Of a stretch of DNA of 64,000 nt, positions 63,815 to 64,000 are shown piece by piece. The stretch is from Pigmentiphaga humi. GTDB lineage: Bacteria; Pseudomonadota; Gammaproteobacteria; Burkholderiales; Burkholderiaceae_B. The position numbers were made by a program, and so were the translations under genes. The notes below the pieces were generated by a model. It did not search any database, was not told the origin of the DNA, and worked only from the letters and a program-made list of their open reading frames with translations. Position 1 is the first letter of the stretch; every line of letters begins with the position of its first letter. The stretch spans positions 52,414 to 116,413 of the forward strand of contig NZ_UWPJ01000006.1 in assembly GCF_900606115.1 (NCBI RefSeq). Direction: 5' to 3'.

Positions 63815-64000
63815 GACGGCGATGCTCGACCGTTGGGCCGGCGCAATAGGCCAGAGGCGCGCCGGACTTGAGCAGCGCCTCGGCCTTTCGAGCATGCGGA
63901 GTGACGAAACTATCCTGCAGGACAATTTCGCCTAGCTTCGCAACGGATCGAGGATGGGTAGAGTCGTGCTTCCGCCGCATGCCTTTCCGCCGAGTCTTCC

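Noticed and set aside
63786..63980. 64-residue minus-strand reading frame upstream of the sigma operon
   Set aside because: It runs through the sigma operon promoter, has no ribosome site, and shows no family resemblance.
63932..64000. Possible C-terminal end of a minus-strand gene at the right window edge (frame ending TAG at 63932)
   Set aside because: Only 22 codons are visible, no motif is recognised, and other frames are also open. It cannot be supported from the window.

Overview
The window is GC-rich, densely coded DNA from a Betaproteobacterium of the Alcaligenaceae, most likely a Bordetella. The strongest sign is five Bug/TctC-type periplasmic binding proteins, each beside a regulator or catabolic enzyme. 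Housekeeping genes (glnE, yhdP, purU, ilvE, aroG, tldD, glcDEF) show the same flavour. No insertion sequence, rRNA, tRNA, CRISPR array or prophage is visible. The absence of IS481 in 64 kb argues weakly against B. pertussis; the species cannot be fixed from this window.

Left part (1-18.7 kb), mostly housekeeping: a partial sulfurtransferase; a BepA-like M48 protease; a tight six-gene minus-strand operon (ilvE, zinc finger, purU, SnoaL-like, YheT-like hydrolase, hypothetical); azlCD, with azlC broken by a one-base frameshift; glnE divergent from yhdP; a nitrilase-family amidase; tldD; and a nickel/cobalt pair (RcnR/DmeR-like repressor and DmeF-like efflux pump) with a clear operator.

Middle (18.7-36.7 kb), accessory metabolism: flavin reductase, bicupin, Bug, IclR, sulfatase, Bug and LysR; then a split pqiA-pqiA-pqiB-pqiC membrane-lipid transport operon; then a likely catabolic island (aldehyde dehydrogenase, FAD monooxygenase, enamidase-like amidohydrolase, DUF1185 protein, a tandem alpha/beta-barrel protein, GntR regulator, Bug) with a perfect FCD-GntR operator in its divergent promoter.

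36.7-47 kb: a pseudouridine synthase, a hydrolase, an M23 peptidase, and aroG behind a Tyr/Phe-rich leader peptide with a terminator and a mutually exclusive antiterminator. This attenuator is the clearest regulatory device in the window, and its leader peptide looks leaderless. Then come PduO, a D-lactate-dehydrogenase-like flavoprotein and glcDEF, with a long intergenic inverted repeat before glcD.

Right part (47-64 kb): LysR divergent from a benzoylformate decarboxylase-aldehyde dehydrogenase-Bug operon, which with the adjacent 2-hydroxyacid oxidases could form a mandelate-like route. Next are a second Bug with an Asp/Glu racemase-type enzyme, IclR, an acyl-CoA ligase, an enoyl-CoA hydratase and a hydrolase. 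Last is a surface-signalling iron uptake operon (ECF sigma, FecR, TonB receptor, PepSY protein) under a Fur box.
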